A stretch of 64,000 bases of DNA from a bacterium (GTDB lineage Bacteria; UBP4; UBA4092; JAOAEQ01): contig JAOAEQ010000004.1 in assembly GCA_026416715.1 (NCBI GenBank), positions 81,642 through 145,641 of the forward strand. Direction: 5' to 3'. Of this stretch, positions 62,901-64,000 are shown one piece after another. The notes under the pieces are model-generated. The model was given only the letters and a program-made list of their open reading frames with translations, was not told where the DNA came from and did no database searches. Positions within the stretch are counted from its first letter, which is position 1, and the number at the start of each line of letters is the position of its first letter. The translations under genes were made by a program, and so were the position numbers.

Positions 62901-64000
62901 ATGAAGAATTTTGGTAAGGTATATCTCGTTGGAGCAGGACCAGGTGACCCTGGGCTTATTACGGTTAAAGGGTTAGAGTGTATCAAAACTGCGGATGTGA
63001 TTATCTATGATTATTTAGCGAATCCGAAATTGTTAGCGTATGCGAGACCGGAAACAGAACTGATTTATGTCGGGAAAAAAGCGGGTGAACATACTTTACC
63101 GCAGGAAGAAATCAATGCTCTTCTGATTAAAAAAGCGCACGCGGGGAAAACCGTCTGCCGACTTAAAGGCGGTGACCCGACGGTGTTCGGTCGTGGCGGA
63201 GAAGAAGCGGAAGTGTTAGTTCAGGCTGGTATCCTGTTCGAGTTCGTACCGGGGGTAACCTCTGCGATTGCGGTTCCTGCGTATGCTGGGATACCGGTCA
63301 CGCATCGGGAATATACCTCCGATTTCGCGGTTATCACCGGACATGAAGTTCCGACGAAAGGTTCTAGTTCGATTAACTGGGCGCACCTCGCAACGAGCGT
63401 TGGCACCTTGATATTTCTGATGGGTGTAGGCAATCTCCCGTTAATTGTTACCCAGTTACTCAAACATGGCAGACCAAAACGAACCCCAGTCGCTATAATC
63501 CGACATGGAACAACTCCGAAACAGGAAACGATTGTTGGAACACTGGCAGATATAGCTGAAAAAGCCAAACAGAACCAATTCAAACCGCCAGCAGTTATCA
63601 TTGTCGGGGACGTTGTTAAACTTCGGGATAAACTGAATTGGTTCGAATCGAACCCGTTATTCGGTAAACGGATTCTGGTTACGCGAACGAGATCGCAAGC
63701 GAGCGAGTTTGTGCGCGTGTTAGAATCGTTCGGTGCAGAAGTTATCGAATTCCCGACGATAGAGATTATCCCGCCTTCTAACTGGAGACCGCTAGATAAA
63801 GCGATTAGAAACCTCGCGAATTATGATTGGGTTATATTTACCAGCGTTAATGGCGTAACATATTTTTTCCAGCGGTTAGCGGAAAAGAACCTTGATTCCC
63901 GCCTGTTTCGAACCGCACGAATAGCTGCGATCGGTCCGGCAACTGCGGAAGCGTTGAAGGAAAAAGGGTTAATTCCTGATATTGTTCCGATGGAATATTG
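62901..64000 (+). CDS. uroporphyrinogen-III C-methyltransferase/uroporphyrinogen-III synthase fusion, 3' end missing
   Basis: Frame open from ATG 62901 to the window end (366 residues visible). Residues ~1-245 are SUMT (VYLVGAGPGDPGLITVKG, RLKGGDPTVFGRGGEE, FEFVPGVTSA, GHEVPTKG-like loop, LIFLMGVGNL). From ~250 starts a HemD domain (GKRILVTRTRSQASEF, WVIFTSVNGVTYFF, IAAIGPATAEAL). The fusion couples ring closure with the first methylation toward siroheme or B12. Follows hemC. Confidence 0.96.
   Translation, partial: MKNFGKVYLVGAGPGDPGLITVKGLECIKTADVIIYDYLANPKLLAYARPETELIYVGKKAGEHTLPQEEINALLIKKAHAGKTVCRLKGGDPTVFGRGGEEAEVLVQAGILFEFVPGVTSAIAVPAYAGIPVTHREYTSDFAVITGHEVPTKGSSSINWAHLATSVGTLIFLMGVGNLPLIVTQLLKHGRPKRTPVAIIRHGTTPKQETIVGTLADIAEKAKQNQFKPPAVIIVGDVVKLRDKLNWFESNPLFGKRILVTRTRSQASEFVRVLESFGAEVIEFPTIEIIPPSNWRPLDKAIRNLANYDWVIFTSVNGVTYFFQRLAEKNLDSRLFRTARIAAIGPATAEALKEKGLIPDIVPMEY

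Noticed and set aside
1-64000. CRISPR arrays, tRNA or rRNA genes, transposases, prophage genes
   Set aside because: None recognised on reading both strands; the inverted repeats found are short, unspaced elements and no transposase motif was seen.

Overview
The window (64 kb, moderately AT-rich by eye) looks like a chromosomal contig of a diderm bacterium from an uncultivated, heterotrophic lineage. Diderm traits are a predicted outer-membrane beta-barrel protein (28320-29114), a lipobox substrate-binding protein, a Tat-exported DUF362 protein, a type II-secretion/type IV pseudopilin and many Sec-signal proteins. The pseudopilin style, the secreted carbohydrate-active proteins and the dispersed intergenic repeats resemble Omnitrophota, Sumerlaeota, Hydrogenedentota or Poribacteria-like genomes, but nothing here fixes the phylum. 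I saw no rRNA, tRNA, CRISPR array or transposase.

Layout. 1-1715: a compact + strand operon with a HicA-type toxin, a 57-aa Cys/His protein, an HhH-GPD DNA glycosylase with an altered iron-sulfur motif, and an unknown 155-aa protein. 1826-13317: an ankyrin protein and a set of large secreted proteins (Ig-like/carbohydrate-binding, glycoside hydrolase with a CBM9-like domain, transglutaminase-like, a second putative glycosidase), with a four-helix-bundle gene flanked by inverted short-repeat arrays. 13786-17270 (-): thrS-infC-rpmI-rplT; infC appears to start at AUA. 17460-32304: membrane proteins, a pseudopilin, DUF362 plus aldo/keto reductase, a large two-sensor adenylate cyclase, another glycosidase-like protein, an SGNH esterase, then a tandem pair of MshEN (c-di-GMP-binding type) genes, the second fused to a DnaA-like AAA+ ATPase without the DnaA DNA-binding domain.

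32545-45322: mostly one long - strand array, hisF-hisI-trpEG-[HEPN/MNT remnant]-trpDCFBA-accD-folC-pheS, which makes tryptophan and part of histidine and leads into fatty-acid, folate and Phe-tRNA functions. 45521-53334: a secreted Memo/AMMECR1 fusion, a sugar-nucleotide epimerase, a sugar-type ABC binding protein, a secreted MsrAB, a ZIP transporter, a DUF3298-like protein and a peroxiredoxin. 53584-56655 (+): hisC-aroF-tyrA (chorismate entry and tyrosine branch). 56725-59325: clpB. 59488-64000 (+): tetrapyrrole operon (siroheme dehydrogenase, hemA, hemC, and a cobA-hemD fusion cut by the window end).

The most unusual items are the MshEN-DnaA fusion with its tandem MshEN partner, the HicA/glycosylase operon, the AUA start of infC, and dispersed intergenic repeats that have become protein-coding linkers or tails. 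Many genes have strong Shine-Dalgarno sequences while others have a -10 box right before the ATG and no Shine-Dalgarno, suggesting mixed leadered and leaderless expression.
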